From Pontibacter cellulosilyticus (GTDB lineage: Bacteria > Bacteroidota > Bacteroidia > Cytophagales > Hymenobacteraceae): 64,000 nucleotides of DNA. A program made the translations under genes and the position numbers. Below the pieces are notes generated by a model. That model did not search any database and was not told the origin of the DNA. It saw nothing but the letters and a program-made list of their open reading frames with translations. The number at the start of each line of letters is the position of its first letter. Within the stretch, counting starts at the first letter, position 1. Below, piece by piece: positions 16,374-26,364 of this stretch. Location of the stretch: assembly GCF_014306105.1 (NCBI RefSeq), contig NZ_JACRVF010000005.1, positions 310,001-374,000 of the forward strand. The letters are read 5' to 3'.

Positions 16374-17273
16374 ATGAAAAAATATATCCTGCTTGCATTA
16401 GCACTGATCGCTATAAGCACAAACAGCAAGGCCTGCGACAAAGGCTGCACCATGGGCGGAAGCTATTTCGGTATTCTGCCTCAGTTCCAGAAAAATTTTG
16501 CAGGCCTGCGTTACAGCACACGCGCCTATACCATCACCGCCTCCCATGGCGGCCACACCGAAGTTACAGAAGAGCACTTTACCACAGCCGAACTTTGGGG
16601 ACGCTACGTACCGGTTAAAAACCTACAGATCTTTGCCTTTGTACCTTACCTGAAAAATGAGCAGAATAGCAGCCACGGAAAGCTAAAAAACGATGGGTTT
16701 GGCGATATTACGCTAATGGCAAACTATGCCATACTTAATACAGGAGACAGCCTGCGCCATACTATAAAACATTCGCTGCAGTTAGGTGGCGGCATAAAAC
16801 TGGCAACCGGAACTTACCAGCAGGAGCAGCACGAGGAGGTTATGCCGATAAATATGCAAACCGGCACCGGCAGCACCGATTACCTGCTCAACGGCATTTA
16901 TACTATCCGCTACAAACAGCTGGGCCTGAGCAACGATGTAACCTACCGCTTTAACACAGAAAACAAAGAGGGCTACAGGTTCGGAGACAGGATCAGCGCT
17001 TCGTCTAATGTTTTCTACTGGCAAAATGCAGGTGCCGTCGCGTTGCTGCCAAGTGCAGGAGTATACTATGAGCACGCGCAGAGCGATAGAATTAACGGCG
17101 CCACAAACGCACAGAAGGGCGGAGAATCATACTTTGGCAACGTTGGTCTGAGCGCCTACATCAAAAACATTTCCTTAAGCGGCACGCTGCAATTACCTAT
17201 CAGCAGCACAGAAGACTACCATGCCACCAAGGGGAATAACAGAACCATGCTCAGTCTTACCTACATGTTTTAA
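16374..17273 (+). CDS. Outer-membrane beta-barrel protein, transporter-like
   Basis: A 299-residue protein with a cleavable signal peptide (KKYILLALALIAISTNSKA), a mature start CDKGCTMGGSYFGILPQF and alternating beta strands to a terminal aromatic (LSLTYMF). It resembles the MetA/phenol-degradation-type barrel proteins often labelled transporter. Histidines (SHGGHTEVTEEHF) and the CxxxC near the N-terminus could bind metal. It lies 61 bp after the small Cys protein and 60 bp before norB, so one transcript is likely. The substrate is unknown. Confidence 0.72.
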   Translation: MKKYILLALALIAISTNSKACDKGCTMGGSYFGILPQFQKNFAGLRYSTRAYTITASHGGHTEVTEEHFTTAELWGRYVPVKNLQIFAFVPYLKNEQNSSHGKLKNDGFGDITLMANYAILNTGDSLRHTIKHSLQLGGGIKLATGTYQQEQHEEVMPINMQTGTGSTDYLLNGIYTIRYKQLGLSNDVTYRFNTENKEGYRFGDRISASSNVFYWQNAGAVALLPSAGVYYEHAQSDRINGATNAQKGGESYFGNVGLSAYIKNISLSGTLQLPISSTEDYHATKGNNRTMLSLTYMF

Positions 17274-17333
17274 AGTGTAGCTCTGCCACATAGGCATTTA
17301 TTCCTGATTCTTCACAATCAAATATAAAGCAAT

Positions 17334-19634
17334 ATGAAATACAGAAACTTGTGGCTAGGGTTTATAGCCGTTATTGTAGGGTCCTTTGCCGTACTCGGTT
17401 ACTACGGCATCGAAATTTACAGAGAGGCGCCGCCTATACCTGCAAAGGTGGTAACCACGTCCGGCAAAGTGCTTTTTACAGAACAGGATATCAAGGATGG
17501 GCAAAATGTGTGGCAGTCTACGGGTGGGCAGCAATTGGGCTCGGTTTGGGGCCATGGTGCTTACGTGGCCCCAGATTGGAGTGCCGATTGGCTGCACAAG
17601 GAGGCTATGTTCTTCCTAGATACCTGGGCGCAGCAGGAAAAAGGAGTAAACTATGAAGCCCTGGACGATGAAACCAAAGCGATGCTGGAGGCAAGGCTGC
17701 AAAAGCACATCCGGGCAAATACCTACGACCCGGCAACCGGGATACTTACTATTTCAGACCTGCGTGCAGAGGCTATAGCGGATGTAAGCAAGCACTACAC
17801 CGCTTTGTTTACAGATGATCCGGCGCTTGCCAAACATCGCGATGCTTACGCCATGAAAGACAACACTGTGGGAGACCCGGTGCGGATGCAGAAGCTGAAT
17901 GCGTTCTTCTTCTGGACCAGCTGGGCCTGCGTTACCGAGCGCCCAGGCAAAAAAATAACCTATACGAACAACTGGCCATCGGAGAAACTAGTAGCCAACG
18001 AACCAAGCTCCGATCTTATTATCTGGACAGGTTTTAGCGTGATCATACTGATAGCTGGTGTAGGGATGTTGGCTTACTATTATGCTTCTAACAAAGAAGA
18101 TGAAATAGACCACTCCAAGCTTCCCAAAAAAGATCCATTGCTGGGCCTGAATGCCACGCCGTCTATGAAGGCGACGCTAAAATATTTCTGGATCGTAACG
18201 GCGCTTATACTTGTGCAAGTTACACTAGGCATTGTGTCGGCGCATTATGGCGTGGAAGGGCAAGCGCTTTACGGTTTCCCGCTAGCTGAGTACCTGCCTT
18301 ACTCCATTACCCGTACCTGGCACGTGCAGTTGGCCATTTTCTGGATAGCCACTTCCTGGTTGGCAACCGGTTTATACATTGCTCCGGCCGTTTCGGGCTA
18401 CGAACCTAAATTCCAGAAGCTGGGCGTTAACTTCCTGTTCTTCTGTCTGCTGGTTATAGTTGCCGGTTCTTTGGCGGGCCAGTGGTATGGCATTATGCAG
18501 AAACTTGGTTACACTGAAAACTTCTGGTTCGGCCATCAGGGTTACGAGTATGTGGATTTAGGTCGTTTCTGGCAGATATTCCTGCTGGTTGGCCTGTTTG
18601 TATGGCTGGCGCTAATGGTACGTGCTATCATGCCTGCTTTTAGAAATGATGTAGAAGGTCGCCACCTGCTGGGCATGTTCCTGATCTCTTCTGCCGCTAT
18701 TGCACTGTTCTACGCTGCCGGCATGATGTGGGGACAGCACACTAACCTCGCTATTGCCGAGTACTGGCGCTGGTGGGTAGTGCACCTGTGGGTAGAAGGC
18801 TTCTTCGAGGTGTTTGCTACTGTTGTGATAGCCTTCCTGTTTGTGCGCATGGGCTTACTGGATACTAAAATGGCTACGGCAACGGTGTTGTTTTCTACCA
18901 TCATCTTCCTGTTTGGCGGTATCATAGGTACGTTTCACCACTTATACTTTAGTGGCACGCCGACTGCGGTAATGGCGCTCGGTGCAACCTTCAGTGCCCT
19001 GGAAGTAGTGCCACTTGTATTAATTGGATTCGAGGCATATCACAACCTGAAAATCAGCAAGCTGACGCTCTGGATAAAAGCATATAAATGGCCAATCTAC
19101 TGTTTTGTAGCAGTAGCTTTCTGGAACCTGGTAGGTGCAGGTGTGTTTGGTTTCGTGATTAACCCTCCTATTGCGTTATACTACATGCAAGGGTTGAATA
19201 CCACACCTGTACACGCACATACGGCTCTGTTCGGAGTGTATGGTATGTTAGGTATTGGGCTGATGCTATTCGTACTGAAGGGTCTGGCTGGTCGCCGTCG
19301 TTGGAAGGATGGAGTAATTAGTTTCGCATTCTGGTCTATCAATGTTGGTTTGGTTCTAATGGTGCTTATCAGTGTTCTTCCGATCGGCCTGCTGCAAACA
19401 TGGGCCAGTGTAGAGTATGGATTATGGTATGCCCGTTCTATGGAATTTATGCAAACTGATACCATGAACACTTTACGCTGGTTACGTGTGATCGGCGATA
19501 CTATTTTTGCCGGCGGTGTGGTGGCTCTTGCCTGGTTTATCATCGGCCTTAAAACGGGATGGTCGCAGGAGAAGGATGAGGATGTGCAGGATATTGATTT
19601 GGTAGAGCCTCCAAAAGAAAAGCAACTAAAGTAG
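17334..19634 (+). CDS. norB: Quinol-dependent nitric oxide reductase (qNor)
   Basis: Reduces two NO to N2O at the cytoplasmic membrane using quinol. The 766-residue single-chain form has the fused N-terminal cytochrome-c-like domain without haem c (about residues 25-230). The catalytic 12-helix NorB domain follows. Visible ligands are His330 (RTWHVQ), His484 with Glu488 (VHLWVEGFFE), His535-His536 (TFHHLYFSGTP) and HAHTALFG (His627, His629). The missing haem c motif and the length favour qNor over cNor. Its product N2O is the substrate of NosZ encoded divergently. A strong terminator follows. Confidence 0.96.
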   Translation: MKYRNLWLGFIAVIVGSFAVLGYYGIEIYREAPPIPAKVVTTSGKVLFTEQDIKDGQNVWQSTGGQQLGSVWGHGAYVAPDWSADWLHKEAMFFLDTWAQQEKGVNYEALDDETKAMLEARLQKHIRANTYDPATGILTISDLRAEAIADVSKHYTALFTDDPALAKHRDAYAMKDNTVGDPVRMQKLNAFFFWTSWACVTERPGKKITYTNNWPSEKLVANEPSSDLIIWTGFSVIILIAGVGMLAYYYASNKEDEIDHSKLPKKDPLLGLNATPSMKATLKYFWIVTALILVQVTLGIVSAHYGVEGQALYGFPLAEYLPYSITRTWHVQLAIFWIATSWLATGLYIAPAVSGYEPKFQKLGVNFLFFCLLVIVAGSLAGQWYGIMQKLGYTENFWFGHQGYEYVDLGRFWQIFLLVGLFVWLALMVRAIMPAFRNDVEGRHLLGMFLISSAAIALFYAAGMMWGQHTNLAIAEYWRWWVVHLWVEGFFEVFATVVIAFLFVRMGLLDTKMATATVLFSTIIFLFGGIIGTFHHLYFSGTPTAVMALGATFSALEVVPLVLIGFEAYHNLKISKLTLWIKAYKWPIYCFVAVAFWNLVGAGVFGFVINPPIALYYMQGLNTTPVHAHTALFGVYGMLGIGLMLFVLKGLAGRRRWKDGVISFAFWSINVGLVLMVLISVLPIGLLQTWASVEYGLWYARSMEFMQTDTMNTLRWLRVIGDTIFAGGVVALAWFIIGLKTGWSQEKDEDVQDIDLVEPPKEKQLK

Positions 19635-19660
19635 TAAATTAAGTTACCTCCTTTCTGTTG

Positions 19661-19698
19661 AAAGCCACCCATTTACATAATGGGTGGCTTTTTTTTTG
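19661..19698 (+). terminator. Rho-independent terminator after norB
   Basis: AAAGCCACCCATT pairs with AATGGGTGGCTTT and runs into nine or more T residues. Confidence 0.95.
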
Positions 19699-19881
19699 TT
19701 GTTTAAACTACAATTTCACCTTTCACCCACCATAGCAGCATATTCACCAAATATTCTAAAAATAAATTACAATACTATAAAAATAACACCCTTTACTTAC
19801 AACAAAATATAGCATCCTTGTAGTATAAGCCTAAACATCTCACCGCATAAAAATACAATTAATTATTAGAAAGTCATAAAT

Positions 19882-21237
19882 ATGGCAATCTGGAACGTTA
19901 CTTCTGCGCAACATCTTCTGTCACGTTGCTTGTTTGGCTACACAAGCAGAGATATCACTTTGGCTCTTAGTTATACGAAAAATGACTACGTGAACAAAGT
20001 TTTACTGGCCCCTGTAACAGCACCTGCACCTCCTGGTAACTGGATAAATGAAGAGCCCGCTCTCGCAGATTCTGCAACCAGAGCTACAAGGCAAAAGGAT
20101 TTAGTCAACTGGTGGATACAACTAATGCTGCAGGACAATAGTCTTCAGGAAAAAATGGTTCTCTTCTGGCACAATCATTTTGTTTCTGAAATGATTAAAG
20201 TAGCTCATCCGCAGCATATGTACTGGCAAAACCACCTGTTCAGAACACATGCCTTTGGTAACTTTAGAACCTTAACAAAGGCTGTAACTACCAATGCTGC
20301 CATGCTGATATACCTGGATGGCATCAGCAACACAAAGAATAAACCAAACGAGAACTATGCAAGAGAGCTACTGGAACTATTTACACTTGGTATTGGCAAT
20401 TATACCGACACAGATGTAAAAGAGGCTGCACGTGCACTAACTGGCTGGCAAGTAGACAAACTTAGACCCTTCCTGAACCCAGGCAAGTTTGACAACACGA
20501 GTAAAACATTTTTAGGCAAAACAGAAAATTATAACCACGATACGCTTATAGATGCCATTTTCAAAAGCCCTAAAACAGCAGAACACATATGCACTAAGCT
20601 TTATAAAGAGTTTATTTGCTCTAAAACCGATGCCCCTTTTATAAAGCAAATGGCTACTGTACTGCTAGACGCAGATTATGAAATTAAGCCCCTGCTGGCA
20701 TTTATGCTTAATTCAGATCATTTCTACGACACCCGATTTATCGGTAGTAAAATAAAATCACCTGTAGACCTTTTGGTAGGTACGCTTAAAGCATTTGAGG
20801 TATCAAACCCGGAGTATAACTACCTGGCAGATGTACTTAGGCTACTACAGCAAAATCTGTTTAACCCTCCTAACGTGAGAGGCTGGGAAGGGCAAAGAAA
20901 GTGGATTAGCTCTTCTACTTTTCCTAACCGCCAAGCACTAACTGACTCCTACATAAATGGCAAAAGATTAAACGGGCAAAGTATAAAATTTCAGATTGAT
21001 GGGCTTGCTTATGCACGTACTTATACTAGCTGTAATAATGCCATAGTGTTTGTTAATGAAGTATCAACACAGTTGGTCCGGTATCCTCTTAGCGCTAACA
21101 AGAAGAATTTACTGCTTAACATACTTTTAGAAGGAACAACCCCTACAGAATGGAGTACCAATAGCCCTATGGCTGTTACCAGACTAAAGAATTTTTTTAA
21201 AGCTTTGATGCGACTGCCAGAGTACCAGCTGTGCTAA
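19882..21237 (+). CDS. DUF1800 family protein
   Basis: A 451-residue protein of the DUF1800 family. Family signatures include HLLSRCLFGYT near the N-terminus, FWHNHFVSE, NYARELLELFTLG, EAARALTGWQ, and NPPNVRGWEGQRKWI near the end. No clear signal peptide is visible from this start. The family has no settled function and is nearly always encoded next to a DUF1501 protein, as here, with a 90 bp gap. DUF1800/DUF1501 pairs are thought to act on the cell surface or on polymers. The AT-rich 250 bp upstream holds no obvious exact minus-7 element. Confidence 0.9.
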   Translation: MAIWNVTSAQHLLSRCLFGYTSRDITLALSYTKNDYVNKVLLAPVTAPAPPGNWINEEPALADSATRATRQKDLVNWWIQLMLQDNSLQEKMVLFWHNHFVSEMIKVAHPQHMYWQNHLFRTHAFGNFRTLTKAVTTNAAMLIYLDGISNTKNKPNENYARELLELFTLGIGNYTDTDVKEAARALTGWQVDKLRPFLNPGKFDNTSKTFLGKTENYNHDTLIDAIFKSPKTAEHICTKLYKEFICSKTDAPFIKQMATVLLDADYEIKPLLAFMLNSDHFYDTRFIGSKIKSPVDLLVGTLKAFEVSNPEYNYLADVLRLLQQNLFNPPNVRGWEGQRKWISSSTFPNRQALTDSYINGKRLNGQSIKFQIDGLAYARTYTSCNNAIVFVNEVSTQLVRYPLSANKKNLLLNILLEGTTPTEWSTNSPMAVTRLKNFFKALMRLPEYQLC

Positions 21238-21327
21238 CTACCTGCTGCACACAATTTGCCTTTGCTGTAGCTTACTTTAGTTGCCTTACCTCTTTCCCAT
21301 AGTATTTACCACAAATTTTGCCTGAGA

Positions 21328-22842
21328 ATGAAAAGAAGAGAATTTATCAGAAACATGGGCCTGCTCGGAGGCTCTATGGCATTGGGGTTAAATGGTATAC
21401 CTCTGAAAGCCTTTTCCTCTCCGCTACTGCTCAACATAGAGCAGACTAACGGCAAAATACTTGTGTTGCTGCAGATGAACGGCGGAAACGACGGCTTGAA
21501 CACACTTATCCCATACGAAGACGACCTCTACTATAACAAGCGGCCACAGATAGGTATAAAAAAGCAAGACGTAGTTGCGTTAAACGAGTTTACAGGTCTG
21601 AACCCAGCCATGGCCGGATTTAGAAATTTGTACGAGGATGGGAAATTAGGTATAGTGCAGAATGTTGGGTATGAAAACCACAACCGCTCACACTTCAGAT
21701 CGACTGACATATGGTTATCAGGCTCTGATGCTGATCAAAACCTGTACGACGGGTGGGTTGGCAGAAGCTTATCTTATATGTACCCCGATTTTGAGACCGA
21801 TATTCCAGAGCACCCGATGGCCATACAACTTGGTGCTGTTGAGTCTATGTTGCTGCAAAGCCCCATAGGTTCTATGAGTGTCGTGTTTGAGAACCCCAAC
21901 ACATTTTACCAAATGGTAAGTGGCAGTATAGCAGACGATGATCCTCCGGAAAGTACGTTGGCTGGTACAGAACTGGCCTTTTTGCGGAAGATATCTTCTC
22001 AGTCTACTAACTACGCCTCAGTTGTAAAGGAAAAAGCTGACAAAGGTAAAAATACCGTTACCTATCCTAACACAAGTATAGGCAAGCAGTTGGCAATTGT
22101 CGCCAGCCTTATTGCAGGCGGATTGGAAACCCCAGTATACTTAACCACTATTTCCGGTTTCGACACACATGCAAATCAACTTACAGCGCATGCAAAAACC
22201 CTTACACAACTCAGTGAAGCCATTACAGCTTTTCAGTCTGACTTAGAGACAACCGGCATGGCTGATAGAGTGGTACTAATGACCTTCTCTGAATTTGGCA
22301 GGAGAGTGGAAGAAAACGGCAGCAGAGGAACAGACCATGGCACAGCTGCACCATTGTTTGTAATTGGCAAGTCTGTTTCAGGCGGCATTATAGGTGGCAA
22401 CCCGAATTTAGTAAACTTAGATAAAAACGGTGACCTACTGCACCAGTACGACTATCGCCAAATTTATACTACCATTCTACAGGATCACCTGGGGCTAAAC
22501 AAAGCAAAGACTGAGGCTATTTTAGGCAAAAGTTATGAGAAGCTCAACCTGTTTCATAAGTCAGCTGAAACAGGTTTCAGTTTTGCTCCTTTGCAGCTTA
22601 ACAAAGTATACCCGAACCCTTTCCAATATTCAGCGGCCTTTGAGTATGAATTAAAACGAAGTATACACATTAGACTTTCTATCTTCGATCTGCAAGGCCG
22701 GGAGGTAGCAGTAATTTATGATGGACTGCAGAACGCAGGCAGGCATAGCCAACATTTTTCAAACAGACTTGCTACCGGTACCTATATAGCACTTCTATCA
22801 GGAGAGGGCCGCCAAAGCTCTAAAAAAGTGGTAGTGGTATAA
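21328..22842 (+). CDS. DUF1501 family secreted protein with type IX secretion sorting tail
   Basis: A 504-residue protein. The N-terminus MKRREFIRNMGLLGGSMALG has a Tat-like RR and a hydrophobic stretch. The central alkaline-phosphatase-like DUF1501 domain shows LLQMNGGNDGLNTLIPY, ENHNRSHF, FSEFGRRVEENGS and RGTDHGTAAPLFV. The last 80 residues (LNKVYPNPF...LQGREVAVIYDG...ATGTYIALLSG) are a type A C-terminal sorting domain for the type IX secretion system. The DUF1800 partner upstream has no such tail. It is followed by a long bidirectional hairpin. Confidence 0.9.
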   Translation: MKRREFIRNMGLLGGSMALGLNGIPLKAFSSPLLLNIEQTNGKILVLLQMNGGNDGLNTLIPYEDDLYYNKRPQIGIKKQDVVALNEFTGLNPAMAGFRNLYEDGKLGIVQNVGYENHNRSHFRSTDIWLSGSDADQNLYDGWVGRSLSYMYPDFETDIPEHPMAIQLGAVESMLLQSPIGSMSVVFENPNTFYQMVSGSIADDDPPESTLAGTELAFLRKISSQSTNYASVVKEKADKGKNTVTYPNTSIGKQLAIVASLIAGGLETPVYLTTISGFDTHANQLTAHAKTLTQLSEAITAFQSDLETTGMADRVVLMTFSEFGRRVEENGSRGTDHGTAAPLFVIGKSVSGGIIGGNPNLVNLDKNGDLLHQYDYRQIYTTILQDHLGLNKAKTEAILGKSYEKLNLFHKSAETGFSFAPLQLNKVYPNPFQYSAAFEYELKRSIHIRLSIFDLQGREVAVIYDGLQNAGRHSQHFSNRLATGTYIALLSGEGRQSSKKVVVV

Positions 22843-22896
22843 TAGCACCTGGTTTGGCGAATTGTTAGACAATAGCAGTTGCCAAACCAGGTGCTA
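22843..22896. terminator. Bidirectional terminator between convergent genes
   Basis: TAGCACCTGGTTTGGC pairs perfectly with GCCAAACCAGGTGCTA over 16 bp. It lies between the DUF1501 stop codon and the CoA-transferase stop codon. Confidence 0.85.
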
Positions 22897-22903
22897 TACT
22901 TAA

Positions 22904-24211
22904 CTAAAAACTTACAAAGCGTTTTCTAGCCTCTTCCTCCAGCCTGTCGCGGTGGTCTGGGTGGGCGATGTTGATGAGGGCACGGGCACGCTGGCGCAGG
23001 TTCTTGCCATACAGGTAAGCCACGCCATACTCTGTTACCACATAATGCACGTGTGCTCTTGTAGTTACCACCCCAGCTCCCTGGTTGATAAATGGTGTGA
23101 TGCGCGAGATACCCTTTGCCGTTACCGAAGGCAGTGCAAGTATAGGCTTACCACCCTCCGATAATGCAGCGCCACGCATAAAGTCCATCTGGCCGCCGAT
23201 GCCGGAAAACTGGTAAGTACCAATAGAATCCGAAACCACCTGGCCAGTTAAGTCAATTTCGATGGCACTGTTTATGGCTGTTACCTTTGGGTTCGTGCGG
23301 ATTACAGACACATCGTTTACATAATCGGTGCGCAGCATGGTTACCAGCGGATTGTCATCCACAAAATCATATAACTGTCGGTTACCAACTATAAAGCCAG
23401 TGGCAATACGGCCAGGGTGTTTTGATTTATGTTCGTTTGTGATAACGCCTTTTTCTACCAGCGGCATGATACCATTGGAGAACATCTCGGTGTGTATCCC
23501 TAAGCCTTTATGGTTGGTCAGGTTATTGAGAACAGCATCCGGAATACCGCCAATACCCATTTGCAGGGTAGCGCCGTCATCCACCAGCTCTGCGATATAC
23601 TCCCCTATTTTTCTTTCTGTAGCGGTTATCTTTGAACCATAGTCTACCTCAGGCAGCGGCTCATTTACTTCTACCATCGCATCAAAGCGGCGGGTATGGA
23701 TTAAGGCCTCGCCATGGGTGCGCGGCATGTGCGGATTTACCTGCGCTATTACATGTTTTGCACTGATTACGGCCTCTCTGGCAATATCCACGGAAACGCC
23801 CAGTGAGCAGAAGCCGTGCCTATCTGGAGGCGATACATGTACAATGGCAACATCCAAAGGCAGAATACCACTGCGGAACAAATGCGGTATTTCACTCAAA
23901 AAAATAGGCACATAATCCCCACGTCCGTTATTTACTGCTTCGCGCACATTTGCCGATACAAAAAGCGAGTTGATAAAGAAGGAGTCAGCATAGCGTTCTT
24001 CAGCAAGCGGCATATCACCAAATGTACTGATGCTGACAATTTCCACATTGCGTAGTTCATCTGCCTTTTCGGCCAGTTTGCGCACAAGGTACTGTGGGGT
24101 TGCAGCACTACCATGTAAAAAAACTCTATCGCCTGATTTTATCACAGACAGCGCCTCTTCGGCACTAAGGTAATTGGGGTTTTTGTTAGCCATACTTGTC
24201 ATCATTTCCAT
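22904..24211 (-). CDS. Acetyl-CoA hydrolase/transferase family protein (4-hydroxybutyrate or acetate CoA-transferase type)
   Basis: A 435-residue class I CoA-transferase. The conserved catalytic glutamate is in IHTEMFSNG (Glu242). Other family motifs are LQMGIGGIPDAVL, HGSAATPQYL near the N-terminus, SGIGGQMDF and VTEYGVAYLYGKNLRQRA near the C-terminus. It swaps CoA between acetyl-CoA and another short acid. The precise acceptor (4-hydroxybutyrate, succinate, butyrate) cannot be read from sequence alone. A second in-frame ATG at residue 7 is an equally good start. Single gene, between terminators. Confidence 0.88.
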   Translation of the reverse strand: MEMMTSMANKNPNYLSAEEALSVIKSGDRVFLHGSAATPQYLVRKLAEKADELRNVEIVSISTFGDMPLAEERYADSFFINSLFVSANVREAVNNGRGDYVPIFLSEIPHLFRSGILPLDVAIVHVSPPDRHGFCSLGVSVDIAREAVISAKHVIAQVNPHMPRTHGEALIHTRRFDAMVEVNEPLPEVDYGSKITATERKIGEYIAELVDDGATLQMGIGGIPDAVLNNLTNHKGLGIHTEMFSNGIMPLVEKGVITNEHKSKHPGRIATGFIVGNRQLYDFVDDNPLVTMLRTDYVNDVSVIRTNPKVTAINSAIEIDLTGQVVSDSIGTYQFSGIGGQMDFMRGAALSEGGKPILALPSVTAKGISRITPFINQGAGVVTTRAHVHYVVTEYGVAYLYGKNLRQRARALINIAHPDHRDRLEEEARKRFVSF

Positions 24212-24315
24212 AGCAAATCAGAAGCACATGCGTTAGCACCTACTTACTCCATCCTGCTATACATGGTTTAAGCATCTTTTAATCGTGCTCCTGAAGCGGC
24301 TGCAAGTTGAAAAGC

Positions 24316-24350
24316 AAAAAGCTGCTAAAAAATGAGTTTTAGCAGCTTTA
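24316..24350 (-). terminator. Rho-independent terminator of the ABC-F gene
   Basis: AAAGCTGCTAAAA pairs with TTTTAGCAGCTTT, and the minus strand continues with a T-rich tract. It lies 30 bases beyond the ABC-F stop codon. Confidence 0.85.
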
Positions 24351-24379
24351 AGTATGACCTATGATTGGTAAAGTATGAA

Positions 24380-26023
24380 TTATTTTGCCACGGCTCTTTC
24401 TATCTCCCGCAGGTTTTCCATTTTCTTGTTTCTAAGAAAGCCATTAATGTCTTCGAAGTGTTCGCGGATACGCTTGTTGCCAAATTCAAATACCTTGTTA
24501 GCCAATCCATCCAGGAAGTCCCTGTCGTGGGATACAAGTATAAGTGTACCGTCGAAAGCGCGCAAAGCATCTTTCAGAATATCTTTAGTTTTGATGTCAA
24601 GGTGGTTGGTAGGTTCGTCAAGTATAAGCAGGTTTACCGGCTGAAGCAACAATTTGATCATGGCCAGACGGGTTTTCTCACCACCAGAAAGTACTTTCAC
24701 CTTCTTCTCGATGGTATCGCCACTGAACATGAAGGCTCCCAGTAAGTCTTTTACACGAGTACGGGCATCACCTATGGCAATTTCGTCAATGGTTTGGAAA
24801 ACAGTTAGCTCACCATCCAGTAACGAGGCCTGGTTCTGGGCAAAGTAGCCCACCATGCAATTGTGACCCAATTGTAGTTTACCGTCAAAGTCGATCTCGC
24901 CCATAATGGCTTTTACCAGTGTAGATTTACCCTCGCCGTTTTTACCCACAAAAGCAATTTTCTCGCCACGCTCAATGGTAAGCGAAGCGTCTTTGAACAC
25001 GGTATAATCGCCATACTTTTTGGTCAACTCTTCAGCAATAACAGGGTAGTTACCGGAACGTGGCGCCGGCGGAAATTTCAGGTTCAGGGCAGAAGTATCT
25101 ACTTCGTCTACCTCCACCAGTTCCATCTTCTCCAGCATCTTCACCCGCGACTGTACCTGTAATGTTTTAGAATAGGTGCCTTTAAAGCGATCAATAAACG
25201 TCTGAATCTCTGCAATTTCTTTCTGCTGGTCGTCGTACTGCTTTTGCTGCTGCTCACGGCGTTCTTTGCGCAGCTGCAGGTATTGGCTGTACGGTACTTT
25301 GTAGTCGTAAATTCGGCCCATTGTTACTTCAATGGTACGGTTGGTAATGTTGTCTACAAAGGTCTTGTCGTGCGAAATCACGATCACCGCCTTTGCATTG
25401 TTTACCAAGAACTCCTCTAGCCACTGAATAGACTCAATGTCGAGGTGGTTGGTAGGCTCGTCGAGTAGGATCAGGTCTGGCTGCTGCAACAGAATTTTGG
25501 CCAACTCGATGCGCATGCGCCAGCCACCGCTGAACTCGTTGGTTGGGCGTGTAAAGTCCTCTCTGCTAAAGCCAAGTCCTTTTAGCGTTTTCTCTACCTC
25601 TGCATCAAAGTTGATTTCTTCGATAGAGTAGTACTTCTCCCCTAGCTCCGATACCTGCTCAATGATCTTATAGTATTCGTCTGAATCATAATCGGTGCGG
25701 GTTTCAAGTTCTGCGTTCAGGGCGTCCATCTGCTTTTTCATGTCCAGCACTTTGGCAAAGGCTTTGGATGCTTCTTCAAACACGGTGCAGTTATCCTCAG
25801 TCAGCAGGTGCTGTGGCAGATAGGCGATTACAGCATCTTTGGGTGCCGAAACTTTACCGCGCGTAGGCTTACTTACACCTGCAATAATTTTAAGCAGGGT
25901 AGATTTGCCCGCTCCGTTTTTTCCCATCAGGGCTATTCGGTCGTTTTCGTTTATATTAAAGGCAACATTGCTGAACAGCGCCGCCCCATTAAACTCCACG
26001 CTTACCGCATCAACTGAAATCAT
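24380..26023 (-). CDS. ABC-F family ribosome-associated ATPase
   Basis: A 547-residue soluble protein with two ABC ATPase domains and no membrane segments. Walker A motifs are GKNGAGKST (near residue 36) and GKNGEGKST (near 360). Signatures are FSGGWRMR and LSGGEKTR, and Walker B/EPTNH signatures are LILLDEPTNHLD and LLILDEPTNHLD. The charged inter-domain linker (KERREQQQKQYDDQQKEI onward) is the ABC-F P-site tRNA interaction motif. Family members act on the translating ribosome. The EttA, Uup or YbiT subgroup cannot be fixed by eye. An exact minus-7 element lies just upstream. Confidence 0.92.
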   Translation of the reverse strand: MISVDAVSVEFNGAALFSNVAFNINENDRIALMGKNGAGKSTLLKIIAGVSKPTRGKVSAPKDAVIAYLPQHLLTEDNCTVFEEASKAFAKVLDMKKQMDALNAELETRTDYDSDEYYKIIEQVSELGEKYYSIEEINFDAEVEKTLKGLGFSREDFTRPTNEFSGGWRMRIELAKILLQQPDLILLDEPTNHLDIESIQWLEEFLVNNAKAVIVISHDKTFVDNITNRTIEVTMGRIYDYKVPYSQYLQLRKERREQQQKQYDDQQKEIAEIQTFIDRFKGTYSKTLQVQSRVKMLEKMELVEVDEVDTSALNLKFPPAPRSGNYPVIAEELTKKYGDYTVFKDASLTIERGEKIAFVGKNGEGKSTLVKAIMGEIDFDGKLQLGHNCMVGYFAQNQASLLDGELTVFQTIDEIAIGDARTRVKDLLGAFMFSGDTIEKKVKVLSGGEKTRLAMIKLLLQPVNLLILDEPTNHLDIKTKDILKDALRAFDGTLILVSHDRDFLDGLANKVFEFGNKRIREHFEDINGFLRNKKMENLREIERAVAK

Positions 26024-26042
26024 ATCTTAAATTTTAAAGCTG

Positions 26043-26050
26043 CAAAGATA
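26043..26050 (-). promoter_or_regulatory. Minus-7 promoter element for the ABC-F gene
   Basis: The minus strand reads TATCTTTG, an exact TAnnTTTG match. The predicted start is near 26039, 16 bases before the start codon. Confidence 0.58.
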
Positions 26051-26364
26051 AAGGAATTCCGGTTGCATGTATGATTTGGCGTGAACCAGAATTTATACTT
26101 GAGAGGTAAACTTACTAAGCAAGCATTGAGTTCATACTTCTGATCTAAAAGCTTTTATAATTGAACTCAAGTTGGAATAACCATATTAGTTGAAGTCTTT
26201 TATATTTGGGTTACTCCTGGAATGATTCTTATAAGGGGAAAATATAAGATAAAACTTTATCTAGTTTGAGTGTAAAGCATACGCTTCAGGTGCAGTTAGG
26301 ATAAGCTTAATATTTAATCAGGAAAAAGAATATGAACTCGCGCCAGCGAAAAGAGAGATTAAAA
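26051..26364. other. AT-rich intergenic stretch, nothing recognised
   Basis: The stretch has no plausible start codon with coding character, no strong hairpin and no tRNA-like features. It is the upstream space of the ABC-F gene and the downstream space of the receiver gene, with scattered TATACTT words. Confidence 0.5.
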
